Origin: Methylotenera_A aquatica
GTDB taxonomy: Bacteria > Pseudomonadota > Gammaproteobacteria > Burkholderiales > Methylophilaceae
Direction of reading: 5' to 3'
NCBI GenBank assembly: GCA_965601485.1
Contig: OZ271846.1
Coordinates: forward strand, 1,240,001 to 1,304,000
DNA: 64,000 bases
Below, piece after piece: positions 46,294 to 54,158 of this stretch; position 1 is the first letter of the stretch, and every line of letters begins with the position of its first letter. Below the pieces are notes generated by a model. That model made no database searches, was not told the DNA's origin, and saw only the letters and a program-made list of their open reading frames with translations. The translations under genes and the position numbers were made by a program.

Positions 46294-47293
46294 GGATATT
46301 CACAATATGGCGTTGGAGAGTTGGCCACTTAAAATCGGCTTGGGTTAAGCTATTAATTATAAGCGCGGCTGGGTTTTCACCCGTGGCTTCGGCCAATCCC
46401 GCATAACTAGTGGTTAAACGGGGATTAATCTCGACCACAACGATTGAACAATCCGCTTTTACAATTACATCAATACCAATATAACCATTTAGATTCATAT
46501 CAGACTCAGCAATTTTCTGTGCCAATAATTCAAACGCATGCCAAAATTGCTGTAGGGCATTAATTTCAATTCCTGCATACTTAAAAACTCTATCTTCTAT
46601 TCTAATCAATTGCTTATTACAACTTAGAATCCGAGCAAAGCCTTGATGAATCACACATGAAATACTGGCGGCAACACCCTCTTGGTAAGGCTGAATCACA
46701 TGACTACTAGCTTTATTACATTTATTAACCCAACGAATTAAATCATGAGCCTGTTCAACATATAACGTATCTGAGCATCCTGCACCGTCATTTGGCTTTA
46801 CTACCCATTTGCCATCAACATTAGGCCAATTTTCAATGCGGTAAGTTGGAATAGTAGGAATACCAGCCCTCGTTAAAGCTAAATATGTGGTCATTTTATG
46901 ACTCGCAAGTTCTATACTCTTAAGTCCACAACCCAATACCAGCTTGCCATGCAATACGGCTAATTCTGTTAACTTTTTAAGCAAGCCATCGGTTTCAGGT
47001 GCAATCAACCATACCGCATCAGCGTGCTTAATTTGCTGTTCCCAAATTTTCCATACATCATCGTTTATGTCAATTTCAATGCAATCGTGACAAAAATCAG
47101 GCCTTCTTAAGCGCACATCGACTGTTGTGCTAATCCGGTAAGGCAATTGAGATAAATCGCTTAGCAGCGCATCACGCATCAAATTACCCTCATAGACTAA
47201 AATTGCAGGCAAATCTGCGTGATTAAAACCACCTGCTGTGATAAATTCACACACAAATATTTTTTTTATTGTTATGTCAGGCAATTCGTGCAA
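46286..47293 (-). CDS. ATP-grasp ligase, MfnD-like
   Basis: This 335-residue ATP-grasp protein starts MHELPDITIKKIFVCEFITA. The ATP-binding lysine region is KWVVKPNDGAGCSDTLYVEQ (about residues 165-184), and the metal site is GYIGIDVIVK with VVVEINPRLTTSYAGL. Archaeal MfnD of this family joins glutamate to tyramine, and methylofuran of methylotrophs carries a polyglutamate chain. A role as the methylofuran tyramine-glutamate ligase is inferred. ATG 47293 is the only start before the first beta-strand, and it overlaps the start region of the divergent HisA-like gene. Confidence 0.83.
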   Translation of the reverse strand: MHELPDITIKKIFVCEFITAGGFNHADLPAILVYEGNLMRDALLSDLSQLPYRISTTVDVRLRRPDFCHDCIEIDINDDVWKIWEQQIKHADAVWLIAPETDGLLKKLTELAVLHGKLVLGCGLKSIELASHKMTTYLALTRAGIPTIPTYRIENWPNVDGKWVVKPNDGAGCSDTLYVEQAHDLIRWVNKCNKASSHVIQPYQEGVAASISCVIHQGFARILSCNKQLIRIEDRVFKYAGIEINALQQFWHAFELLAQKIAESDMNLNGYIGIDVIVKADCSIVVVEINPRLTTSYAGLAEATGENPAALIINSLTQADFKWPTLQRHIVNIHV

Positions 47294-48028
47294 ATTATTC
47301 CCGTAATCGATTTAATGCAAGGCCAAGTGGTGCACGCTAAAAGAGGCATTCGAAGCCAATATCAAGCCATTCAATCCAACTTGTGCAAAGGTAGCCTACC
47401 GTTCGACTTGATTGATGCCATATTGAAATTATACCAATTTCAAACCCTGTACATAGCAGATTTAGACGCCATCTTAGGTAAGGGTAACCACGATGAGTTA
47501 ATCAAACAAATCAGCCAAAACTATCCAAACCTAACCATTTGGCTTGATTGTGGCATTCGCCAAGTAAATGCACGCGCTTTGTATCACTCAAATAATAATC
47601 AGGTCAATATACGCCCTGTGGTGGGATCTGAGAACATCGCTAATTTGCAAGATTATCGCGCCATTAGTTATGGTTGCGAAAGCCAGCACATCTTATCATT
47701 GGACTACTCTGCAACCAGTGCAATGGGAATTGCCGAGCTACACAATAGCGCACGCTTTTGGCCAGACCACACGATTTGCATGACATTAAATGCTGTAGGT
47801 AATACGCAAGGCGTTGATGTAAGTAAACTAAATGATTTGATTCAACTAAATCGCGCAAGAAAAAACCCTTCGCAACTCTACGCGGCTGGCGGTGTGCGCA
47901 ATTTAGCCGATATTAAAGCATTAGAAAAAATGGGAATTACTGGCTCATTGGTGGCCACAGCATTACATACGGGCACATTAAGCCAAGCCGATATTGCCAT
48001 GGCCTACACAATAAAAAACCCGAGCTAG
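47288..48028 (+). CDS. HisA/HisF-related TIM-barrel protein linked to C1 genes
   Basis: This is about 246 residues from GTG 47288; ATG 47219 in the same frame would add 23 non-family residues lying inside the divergent gene and is not preferred. The start QIIPVIDLMQGQVVHAKRGI and the phosphate-binding LYAAGGVRNLADIKALEKMG are HisA-like, but the rest departs from true HisA and no other his gene is near. The family (HisA/HisF-related) appears in methanogens and H4MPT-using methylotrophs. No reaction is assigned here. Coding begins 6 bp inside the MfnD-like gene on the opposite strand, so its promoter lies in that gene. Confidence 0.8.
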   Translation: MQIIPVIDLMQGQVVHAKRGIRSQYQAIQSNLCKGSLPFDLIDAILKLYQFQTLYIADLDAILGKGNHDELIKQISQNYPNLTIWLDCGIRQVNARALYHSNNNQVNIRPVVGSENIANLQDYRAISYGCESQHILSLDYSATSAMGIAELHNSARFWPDHTICMTLNAVGNTQGVDVSKLNDLIQLNRARKNPSQLYAAGGVRNLADIKALEKMGITGSLVATALHTGTLSQADIAMAYTIKNPS

Positions 48029-48040
48029 CTCGGGTTTTTT
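48013..48040. terminator. Bidirectional terminator, perfect 28-bp palindrome
   Basis: AAAAAACCCGAG and CTCGGGTTTTTT flank the centre CTAG. It overlaps the last codons of the HisA-like gene and ends both that gene and hxlB on the other strand. Confidence 0.93.
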
Positions 48041-48062
48041 ATTAGTACCTCATTAGAATAAG

Positions 48063-48599
48063 TTATTCTAAGTTTGCATGAATGGAACGCATTCCTTCCT
48101 CAGTTAATCCTTTTGATTCGATTAAATCAGCAATAACGGCCTCTAAGAAAATCAATGTTGATAGTTCAAATTGTGAACCCATGGGCATTGCTTTCGTTAA
48201 TGGGAAGCTATCATCTTGACCAATTTGAATCACTAAATCAGCCACATCTGCCATTGCAGATGATTTCTTCATTGAAATCACGACCAACTTTGCGCCAACT
48301 GATTTGGATTTTTTCACAAAAGGCAATAATGTTTCTGTGCCGCCTGAGCCTGAAACCAACACCAATAAATCACCTGATTTAATCGCTGGCGTTACCACTT
48401 CACCAATCATGCTCACGTTATAGCCAGAGTGCACCAAACGCATTGCAAAAAAGCGTGAAACCAATAATGAACGACCAGCGCCACCTATAAATGTGCGACC
48501 TGCATGGTCAACTAACTTAAGCAATTCAGCTGCTTTACTGTTGTCAGTTACCGCTAAAATTCCTGTTAATTTGTCTAAAATAACCTTTTGATGATTCAT
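48063..48599 (-). CDS. hxlB: 6-phospho-3-hexuloisomerase
   Basis: This 178-residue SIS-domain isomerase has FIGGAGRSLLVSRFFAMRLV, VLVSGSGGTETLLPFVKKSK and PMGSQFELSTLIFLEAVIAD. It converts hexulose 6-phosphate from HxlA to fructose 6-phosphate in the RuMP cycle. It is downstream of hxlA on the same strand, but a strong terminator lies between them (48643-48680), so it needs read-through or its own promoter. The ribosome site AAAGGATAG is just before the ATG. Confidence 0.95.
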   Translation of the reverse strand: MNHQKVILDKLTGILAVTDNSKAAELLKLVDHAGRTFIGGAGRSLLVSRFFAMRLVHSGYNVSMIGEVVTPAIKSGDLLVLVSGSGGTETLLPFVKKSKSVGAKLVVISMKKSSAMADVADLVIQIGQDDSFPLTKAMPMGSQFELSTLIFLEAVIADLIESKGLTEEGMRSIHANLE

Positions 48600-48642
48600 T
48601 TTTCTATCCTTTTAGTATCGTTTTAAGTCACTCATGTATAAT

Positions 48643-48680
48643 AAAAAAAACCCGACGCATTGCTGGGTCGGGTTTTTTAT
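48643..48680 (-). terminator. Terminator downstream of hxlA
   Basis: AAAAAACCCGAC and GTCGGGTTTTTT flank a 10-nt loop. On the minus strand this ends the hxlA message about 60 bp after its stop and before hxlB begins. Confidence 0.9.
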
Positions 48681-48742
48681 TTTATTACACTAACTTTTAG
48701 CTCAACTTGGTATTAGTTAAAAATCCCTTGTTGAGAATAGAA

Positions 48743-49375
48743 TTAAGCGTGAGCGATTGCCGTGATTTCAGCAGCAGAAGCAGCAGGATCAGCAGCACCG
48801 TAAATAGCAGCACCAGCAACAATGATTGTCGCGCCAGCGTCACGTACTTGTGCAGTTGTTGCAGCTTTTACGCCACCAGCAACTGAGATTTCAACGCCTA
48901 AGTTTAATGAAGCAACTAAAGCTAAATCGGTGAATGGTGTTTGACCAGCAGCTTGCTGATCCAAACCAGTGTGAACACCAATGATGTGTGCACCAGCAGC
49001 AGCAACTTCTTTAGTTTTAGCAGCTTTGTCAGCAACGTTGATCAAGTCAACTTGTGCTTTTTTGCCGTATTTGTTAGCAACATCGATTACACCTTTGATA
49101 GTACCGATATCAGCACAACCAAGAACTGTACAGATATCAGCACCAGCTTTATAGAATGGCTCAGCTTCGTAGAAACCAGCATCCATTGTTTTTAAGTCAA
49201 CTAAGATTTTGTTATTTGGGAATTTGGCACGTAAAGTCTCTAACAATTTAACACCGTTATGTTTAATGCATGGTGTACCGATTTCTAAAATGTCTACATG
49301 TGGTGCTACTAAAGTTGCCAATGCAACTGTTGCGTCAAAATCTAATGAATCTAATGCCATTTGGGTTAAAGCCAT
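48743..49375 (-). CDS. hxlA: 3-hexulose-6-phosphate synthase
   Basis: This 210-residue TIM barrel of the OMP decarboxylase family has DILEIGTPCIKHNGVKLLET, ILVDLKTMDAGFYEAEPFYK (the metal site DxKxxD) and VAGGVKAATTAQVRDAGATI. It fixes formaldehyde onto ribulose 5-phosphate as the first step of the RuMP cycle. The gene uses few rare codons (GCA/GCT for Ala, GTT/GTA for Val), consistent with very high expression. It has a long leader from a strong promoter (about 215 nt from -10 to ATG). Confidence 0.97.
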   Translation of the reverse strand: MALTQMALDSLDFDATVALATLVAPHVDILEIGTPCIKHNGVKLLETLRAKFPNNKILVDLKTMDAGFYEAEPFYKAGADICTVLGCADIGTIKGVIDVANKYGKKAQVDLINVADKAAKTKEVAAAGAHIIGVHTGLDQQAAGQTPFTDLALVASLNLGVEISVAGGVKAATTAQVRDAGATIIVAGAAIYGAADPAASAAEITAIAHA

Positions 49376-49495
49376 GGTGTACTCTCCGATTAAAAATTAT
49401 TATCAGTAACTAAAATTACTTAAAGTGATTGATTAACAAAAACCAATAATACTAAGAAATTGTTACAAAAATTTACTACTTTTTTACAACTAAAT

Positions 49496-49527
49496 TGTAT
49501 TGCGACTAAAATGTATTGCGACTAAAA
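49496..49527 (-). repeat. Two exact tandem 16-bp copies in the hxlA leader
   Basis: TGTATTGCGACTAAAA occurs twice head to tail (49496-49511 and 49512-49527), within the untranslated leader of hxlA. On the transcript each unit reads TTTTAGTCGCAATACA. This could be a regulator or RNA-protein contact site, or a replication slip. Confidence 0.85.
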
Positions 49528-49592
49528 TTTACGCATCTTTTACAACTCACGCAAGGCAATTAAAAGCCTAGCTTTTAGTGCATTTTAAGCTT

Positions 49593-49629
49593 GACGCATT
49601 ATACTATGCGTCCTGACTATTGTTGTCAA
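49593..49629 (-). promoter_or_regulatory. hxlA promoter with overlapping palindromic operator
   Basis: On the minus strand a consensus -35 TTGACA (49624-49629) is followed by TAGTAT (49601-49606, 17-bp spacing) and by a perfect TATAAT (49598-49603, 20-bp spacing). The -10 lies inside the inverted repeat GACGCAT-N6-ATGCGTC (49593-49612). A dimeric repressor bound here would block RNA polymerase. Confidence 0.75.
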
Positions 49630-49721
49630 TGTTAAACCACATTTATTACAACTAAGTTACAGATGTAAGACATAGAATATGAGATTTAACTCATAAAAAT
49701 GGCTACTTACATCTAAAAAAC

Positions 49722-50675
49722 TTATAGCTTAGCTGCTAATGCTACTTCCAATTTATTTTGATCTGCAACAAAACCGCGAATACCTTCTGATAACTTCTCA
49801 ATCGCCATTGCGTCTTGGTTTAGTTCAAAACGGAATTCAGCTTCGGTCATTTTTGCAGGTGGTGTTTTAGTCGCTCCCGTGTCTTTTAGCATTTGTACTA
49901 AAGTACCTTCTGTAGCGGCCAAATCTTGCAATAAGTTTGGTGAAACTGTTAAGCGATCACAACCAGCTAATGCAATTAACTCGCCAGTGTTACGAAATGA
50001 AGCACCCATTACCACTGTTTTATAGCCATGCTCTTTGTAATACTGGTAAATTGCACGTACTGAAACCACACCTGGATCTGTTTCTTGTGTGTATTCCGTA
50101 GTTGGGTTTTTTGCTTTGTACCAATCTAGGATGCGGCCTACAAACGGTGAAATCAAAAATACGCCGGCTTCAGCACAGGCACGCGCTTGGCCAAAACCGA
50201 ACAACAATGTTAGGTTACATTGGATGCCTTCTTTTTCAAGAATCTCGCCCGCTTTGATGCCTTCCCATGTAGATGCTAATTTAATCAATACGCGGTCTTT
50301 AGTAATACCAGACTCTTCGTACAATTTGATTAATTTACGTCCTTTAGCCACCATTGCATCTAAGTCAAATGACAAACGCGCATCTACTTCGGTTGAAATA
50401 CGGCCTGGTACTTCTTTGGTAATTTCAGCACCAATTAAAACAGCTAATTTGTCGGCAGCGCTGTCGACTTGTTGCGCTTTTGTGCCGCCTTGCGCTTTTG
50501 CATAAGCAATCGCTGTTTCAATTAATGGCGCATATTGTGGCAACTGGCTTGCTTTTAATACTAATGAAGGGTTTGTTGTTGCATCCACTGGCTTAACAGC
50601 TTTAATCGCTTCAACGTCACCAGTATCAGCTACGATAGTGGTCATGCTTTTTAGTTGGTCTAGTAAATTTGCCAT
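49722..50675 (-). CDS. tal: Transaldolase
   Basis: This 317-residue class I transaldolase has the Schiff-base lysine in DRVLIKLASTWEGIKAGEIL, NLTLLFGFGQARACAEAGVF, and VDATTNPSLVLKASQLP at the start. It works in the rearrangement branch of the RuMP cycle, regenerating ribulose 5-phosphate. An AGGAGGAAATA ribosome site is directly before the ATG and a TATAAT-like -10 is at 50749-50754. It is separated from hxlA by its own 346-bp gap and is not in the same operon. Confidence 0.96.
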   Translation of the reverse strand: MANLLDQLKSMTTIVADTGDVEAIKAVKPVDATTNPSLVLKASQLPQYAPLIETAIAYAKAQGGTKAQQVDSAADKLAVLIGAEITKEVPGRISTEVDARLSFDLDAMVAKGRKLIKLYEESGITKDRVLIKLASTWEGIKAGEILEKEGIQCNLTLLFGFGQARACAEAGVFLISPFVGRILDWYKAKNPTTEYTQETDPGVVSVRAIYQYYKEHGYKTVVMGASFRNTGELIALAGCDRLTVSPNLLQDLAATEGTLVQMLKDTGATKTPPAKMTEAEFRFELNQDAMAIEKLSEGIRGFVADQNKLEVALAAKL

Positions 50676-50919
50676 TATTTCCTCCTAGTTTGATTACGTA
50701 TTGGTTATAAATTAAATTTAAACCGCATATTTTAAAATTCAACTCAATATTATAACGCAAAACAAAATCAGAGTGACTGAACATCCAGCTAAATTTTAAA
50801 TCCAACTAATTGTTAAACAATATTAAATAACTTTTTTTTGATTTTCCTTATGAATATAATTTGCTGGTGAATAGGGCTCAACTATGACTTAATCTGAAGA
50901 AGATATCACCATCAATATA

Positions 50920-51237
50920 ATGTACCCGCTTTCGGCGATTAGTGCTTGGATATTAGTCCGCCATCAATGGTTAATGACAAAAATGCGCAGCTTTTTAACA
51001 GGCGAATCTTTTCCCTCATTAATTCATTTATATCAATTTGATTCCACCACAGCAAAACACTCCAAATTAACCGATAACCCAGTCCAAGGCTTCAACAAAA
51101 CAAAGCATAGCCTGGAAATTTTTTGGGATCAAACGGTTAGATCGCATCATGCATCTTATGGACTATCTGTGTTTGAACAACTGAATTTATTTAAAGCGCA
51201 AGCGCATCAGTTTATCATCGCTGAAGACTATTTTTAA
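50920..51237 (+). CDS. Unrecognised 105-residue ORF
   Basis: The ORF begins MYPLSAISAWILVRHQWLMT and ends FIIAEDYF. An upstream in-frame ATG at 50884 is followed by a stop at its third codon (M T stop, then SEEDITINIM), which suggests a nonsense-mutated longer gene. No clear ribosome site is seen at 50920. Composition is normal for the genome, with no membrane spans. No family was recognised. It is the only plus-strand ORF between tal and the CitG-like gene. Confidence 0.35.
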   Translation: MYPLSAISAWILVRHQWLMTKMRSFLTGESFPSLIHLYQFDSTTAKHSKLTDNPVQGFNKTKHSLEIFWDQTVRSHHASYGLSVFEQLNLFKAQAHQFIIAEDYF

Positions 51238-51340
51238 GCAATTATGCACTGGTACGCTTAAGGCATTAATATTTCATCTGCAAAGTTTTAGTTATCTTCT
51301 AAAACGCTATTAACGTCGCCAGTCTTTGGTTGTTTGCTTT

Positions 51341-52231
51341 TTAGCTATCACTTTGTTCTAATAATTGTGTGAATCCATAAGCAAATAAACTGGCTACCGT
51401 TAAATCGGCACTTGTACCAGGATTAAGCTGTTTTTGCTTCAATTCCTTATCCCACGCCAGCAGCTTGGCTTGATTAAGCTTGGGGTTGCCTGAAATATTA
51501 AAAATTGTTAAATATAGTTTAGCTTGCTGTTGAATATCCCTTGCAACAGCTTCACCATACTTACGCAAGAGATGAGAGTCGGGGAAGATCGCCAAAAAAG
51601 TTAAATAGACTTGAGTAGCTAGCCAAGCTGGCTTTTTATCTTGAAAGGAGGTTTTTAATATGGGCAATGCCAAATTAAAAATGGCATCAAAATTATTATT
51701 GTATTGCGAGGCAATGGTATCTCGACAAGCAGCCGCTTTCATGGCGTCTAGCAAAGTGCAATCTGCAGTTTGATGCACATCATGTTCGTATACATAACCA
51801 AGGCCTGCAGGATTGGCCAGATTAATCGCTTTAAAAGTTAGGGTAGCGTCATCAATAGTGGTGTTCTGTAACACGTATTTTAATCGGTCTAAATAGTCAT
51901 CTTGGCCTGACAAGCGATATTGACTAAGCATTAATGCAGCATGCACCAAGGGAGCACAAATCAAAATAATACCTAAATTGGTATTGCAAGCGACGGCTTC
52001 TTGGGTTGCTTCAACACTCAACAAAATACGTTGCCCCAAGGTTAAATCAGGCAAGGCAATTACGCTGGAAACCGCCTCTGCACTTTTAATAAAGTCATAC
52101 ACTGTCATGCCATGACCATCGGCAAAAATGTGCACATTTCCAGGCTTTAACGCTTCAAGCTCAGCAAGGCAGGCAGACTTAAAAAGTTGGCTGACTTTTT
52201 GGTGAATAGAGTTTGCTGTGGTTTGTGCCAT
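51341..52231 (-). CDS. CitG-like triphosphoribosyl-dephospho-CoA synthase family protein of the H4MPT island
   Basis: This 296-residue all-helical protein has the family entry motif ACLAELEALKPGNVHIFADG with HGMTVYDFI, TNLGIILICAPLVHAAL, and NPGTSADLTVASLFAYGF. No citrate lyase genes exist in the window, so a citrate-lyase role is unlikely. The gene is the last of the mptG-mtdB-mch run, where such a gene is known in other methylotrophs (orf5/orf7 type, needed for H4MPT). CitG forms an alpha-ribosidic bond, so a ribosylation step of H4MPT synthesis is an inference. Confidence 0.85.
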   Translation of the reverse strand: MAQTTANSIHQKVSQLFKSACLAELEALKPGNVHIFADGHGMTVYDFIKSAEAVSSVIALPDLTLGQRILLSVEATQEAVACNTNLGIILICAPLVHAALMLSQYRLSGQDDYLDRLKYVLQNTTIDDATLTFKAINLANPAGLGYVYEHDVHQTADCTLLDAMKAAACRDTIASQYNNNFDAIFNLALPILKTSFQDKKPAWLATQVYLTFLAIFPDSHLLRKYGEAVARDIQQQAKLYLTIFNISGNPKLNQAKLLAWDKELKQKQLNPGTSADLTVASLFAYGFTQLLEQSDS

Positions 52232-52277
52232 TTTTTTAGGCTTTAATGACTACATCTTATGACTAATTAATAGAAAT

Positions 52278-53138
52278 TTAAAGAGTGCTTAAACAATCAT
52301 CTACCAACACTTGCGCAATATTGATTTGGGCGACATTTTGCAAGCCACGCCAAGCAGGAATGCTATTGACTTCTAGCACGTAAAGTTCGCCGTTTTCATC
52401 GCGAATAACATCGACTCCGCAATAAGAAATACCCAATATTTTAGAGGCTTGTACCGCCAACTCTAAAATATCAGCACAATGAATCGCCTCGCATTTGGCG
52501 CCAAGCGCTACGTTATGCAACCAGCCTTCGCCACTTCGGCGCATGGCAGCAATTGCCTTGTTATTAACCACAAATACGCGATAATCATGAGTAGATTTTA
52601 CAAAGCTTTGCAAATAAAAAACGCCATCTACATGCTTATCCATTGGTAAAGGTGGCGATTCACTAACCAAGCGCACGCCCTGCCCTTGCGACCCAAATAG
52701 TGGCTTAATCACTAAGGCTTTTTGTTGATTAATAACGGCATGCGCCGCTTGACGCGATTCGCATACCCAAGTGCGCGGCGTTTTAATACCAGACTGATGC
52801 AATAAAAAACTGGTCATGGCTTTATCTACGGTGCGCTCAATCGCTTTTGCATCGTTGTAAATCAATACATTCTGCATTTTTAAAATATGAATCACATTTA
52901 AGCGCGTGGTAATTTGTTGCAAAGTACCGCCAGCAATGCCGCGCACAAAAGCTATTTTGGGTAATTCGTCAAAGTGAGGGATGTGAATGCATGGCGAATC
53001 TTGGGAAAGATCAATCACACAATCTCTTAATGATACAAAAACAGCCTCTACTCCACGACTAGCAAAGGCTTTTGCTAGTTGCGCACCATGCCAACCACCT
53101 TGTGTTTCAACTTCATCCGTAAATATGGGGATACGCAT
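52278..53138 (-). CDS. RimK-like ATP-grasp glutamate ligase of the H4MPT island
   Basis: This 286-residue ATP-grasp protein has ALVIKPLFGSQGQGVRLVSE, the substrate-side loop AAMRRSGEGWLHNVALGAK and the metal site YCGVDVIRDENGELYVLEVN (with SIPAWRGLQ). It resembles archaeal MptN (H4MPT alpha-glutamate ligase) and RimK. It probably adds glutamate to H4MPT or methylofuran, but the acceptor is unproven. It lies 9 bp from mch, with tight operon spacing. Confidence 0.85.
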   Translation of the reverse strand: MRIPIFTDEVETQGGWHGAQLAKAFASRGVEAVFVSLRDCVIDLSQDSPCIHIPHFDELPKIAFVRGIAGGTLQQITTRLNVIHILKMQNVLIYNDAKAIERTVDKAMTSFLLHQSGIKTPRTWVCESRQAAHAVINQQKALVIKPLFGSQGQGVRLVSESPPLPMDKHVDGVFYLQSFVKSTHDYRVFVVNNKAIAAMRRSGEGWLHNVALGAKCEAIHCADILELAVQASKILGISYCGVDVIRDENGELYVLEVNSIPAWRGLQNVAQINIAQVLVDDCLSTL

Positions 53139-53147
53139 TAAAACGAA

Positions 53148-54119
53148 TTAAGCGCCAAATGACTGGTTTAATAAATCTTCATCAAAAGCACCTGCAAAAT
53201 AACTATTGCCAGTTGTTAGATTAGTAATAGCGACTTTTGCTGGCGAAAATAATAATGGGTCGATTTGGTAAAAATCCATATTCACCTCTTTAAAAACTTG
53301 TGCAAATGGCTTGCCATAATCTTTTGAAGCACTACTGGGCAAATCGGCTGCTAATTTCTTGGCTGCTTCATCGCTACATTGCACAAATAAATGCACAAAT
53401 CCACCAAACAAAATCGCATCATTGGTGCGGCCCATGCCGGTCAAAAAGTCTGAGCTAGGGGATGGCAGTGGCGCACTCGCAATGCCATCCACTAATTGAT
53501 TAAGAGGAAAATGCAAGGTATGCAGCTTATGCAAGGCCACTTCTAATACGCGCGCCACAATTTGCACAGTACCTGCAAGACTGCGAGTTGGGGTTAAAAT
53601 AAAGGTCAAGTTTTCAGGATTTATTAGCGTATCGCGCGCGACTTTTTCAATCACCTCAAGCGGCGGAACTCTGTCTGCTTCTAAAACCAATACGGTTTTT
53701 TTTGCCGTGTCTTTATAGTCAATGTCTTTAAAAAGATCCTCACGCTGGGCAATGCTGCGCGCAGGACCAGAACCCAGTGAAAAAAACTTTTCGTAACTTA
53801 AAGTCCAGCCTGCATACTGGCTACCCAAACATGCTAGCACAGGTCTCTTTGCGCTGACTTGCACGCCTGTTGGCCAATGCTTAAACGGTAACTGTTGTGT
53901 AAAAGTAACCTGCCCCAAGCCCCCCATGCAAATTTCCGCAATGCGCCGCCCTGCTTCCAGTCCTCCTGCGACATCAATTCCAGCATCCACAATTATTGCG
54001 CCAGAGTTATGTTTGCTAATGCCTAAATTAAGCGTAGCTGCATCGTTAAGCAAAGCAACTACTAAAGGTTGCGCTAGTTGGTTAACACTTATAGAGTTTG
54101 TAGGCTGAATATCAATCAT
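53148..54119 (-). CDS. mch: Methenyl-H4MPT cyclohydrolase
   Basis: This 323-residue protein carries the family motifs GIDVAGGLEAGRRIAEICMG, RPVLACLGSQYAGWTLSYEK, FFSLGSGPARSIAQREDLF, and NDAILFGGFVHLFVQC. It hydrolyses methenyl-H4MPT to formyl-H4MPT in the formaldehyde-to-formate route, directly after MtdB. It is in the mptG-mtdB-ATP-grasp-mch-rimK-citG order. Confidence 0.96.
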   Translation of the reverse strand: MIDIQPTNSISVNQLAQPLVVALLNDAATLNLGISKHNSGAIIVDAGIDVAGGLEAGRRIAEICMGGLGQVTFTQQLPFKHWPTGVQVSAKRPVLACLGSQYAGWTLSYEKFFSLGSGPARSIAQREDLFKDIDYKDTAKKTVLVLEADRVPPLEVIEKVARDTLINPENLTFILTPTRSLAGTVQIVARVLEVALHKLHTLHFPLNQLVDGIASAPLPSPSSDFLTGMGRTNDAILFGGFVHLFVQCSDEAAKKLAADLPSSASKDYGKPFAQVFKEVNMDFYQIDPLLFSPAKVAITNLTTGNSYFAGAFDEDLLNQSFGA

Positions 54120-54158
54120 ATTTAATCGTCTTGGTTTGAAATTTAATTATTAGGGTTG

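Noticed and set aside
47219..47287. Upstream ATG 47219 for the HisA-like gene
   Set aside because: The 23 extra residues are Cys/Tyr/Phe rich, not HisA-like, and would lie fully inside the divergent gene.
49496..49527. CRISPR-like repeat
   Set aside because: There are only two 16-bp units with no spacers; no array or cas gene was seen in the window.
52278..53138. Reading the RimK-like gene as ribosomal S6 modification enzyme
   Set aside because: Operon context with mch, mtdB and mptG makes a cofactor role more likely than S6 modification.
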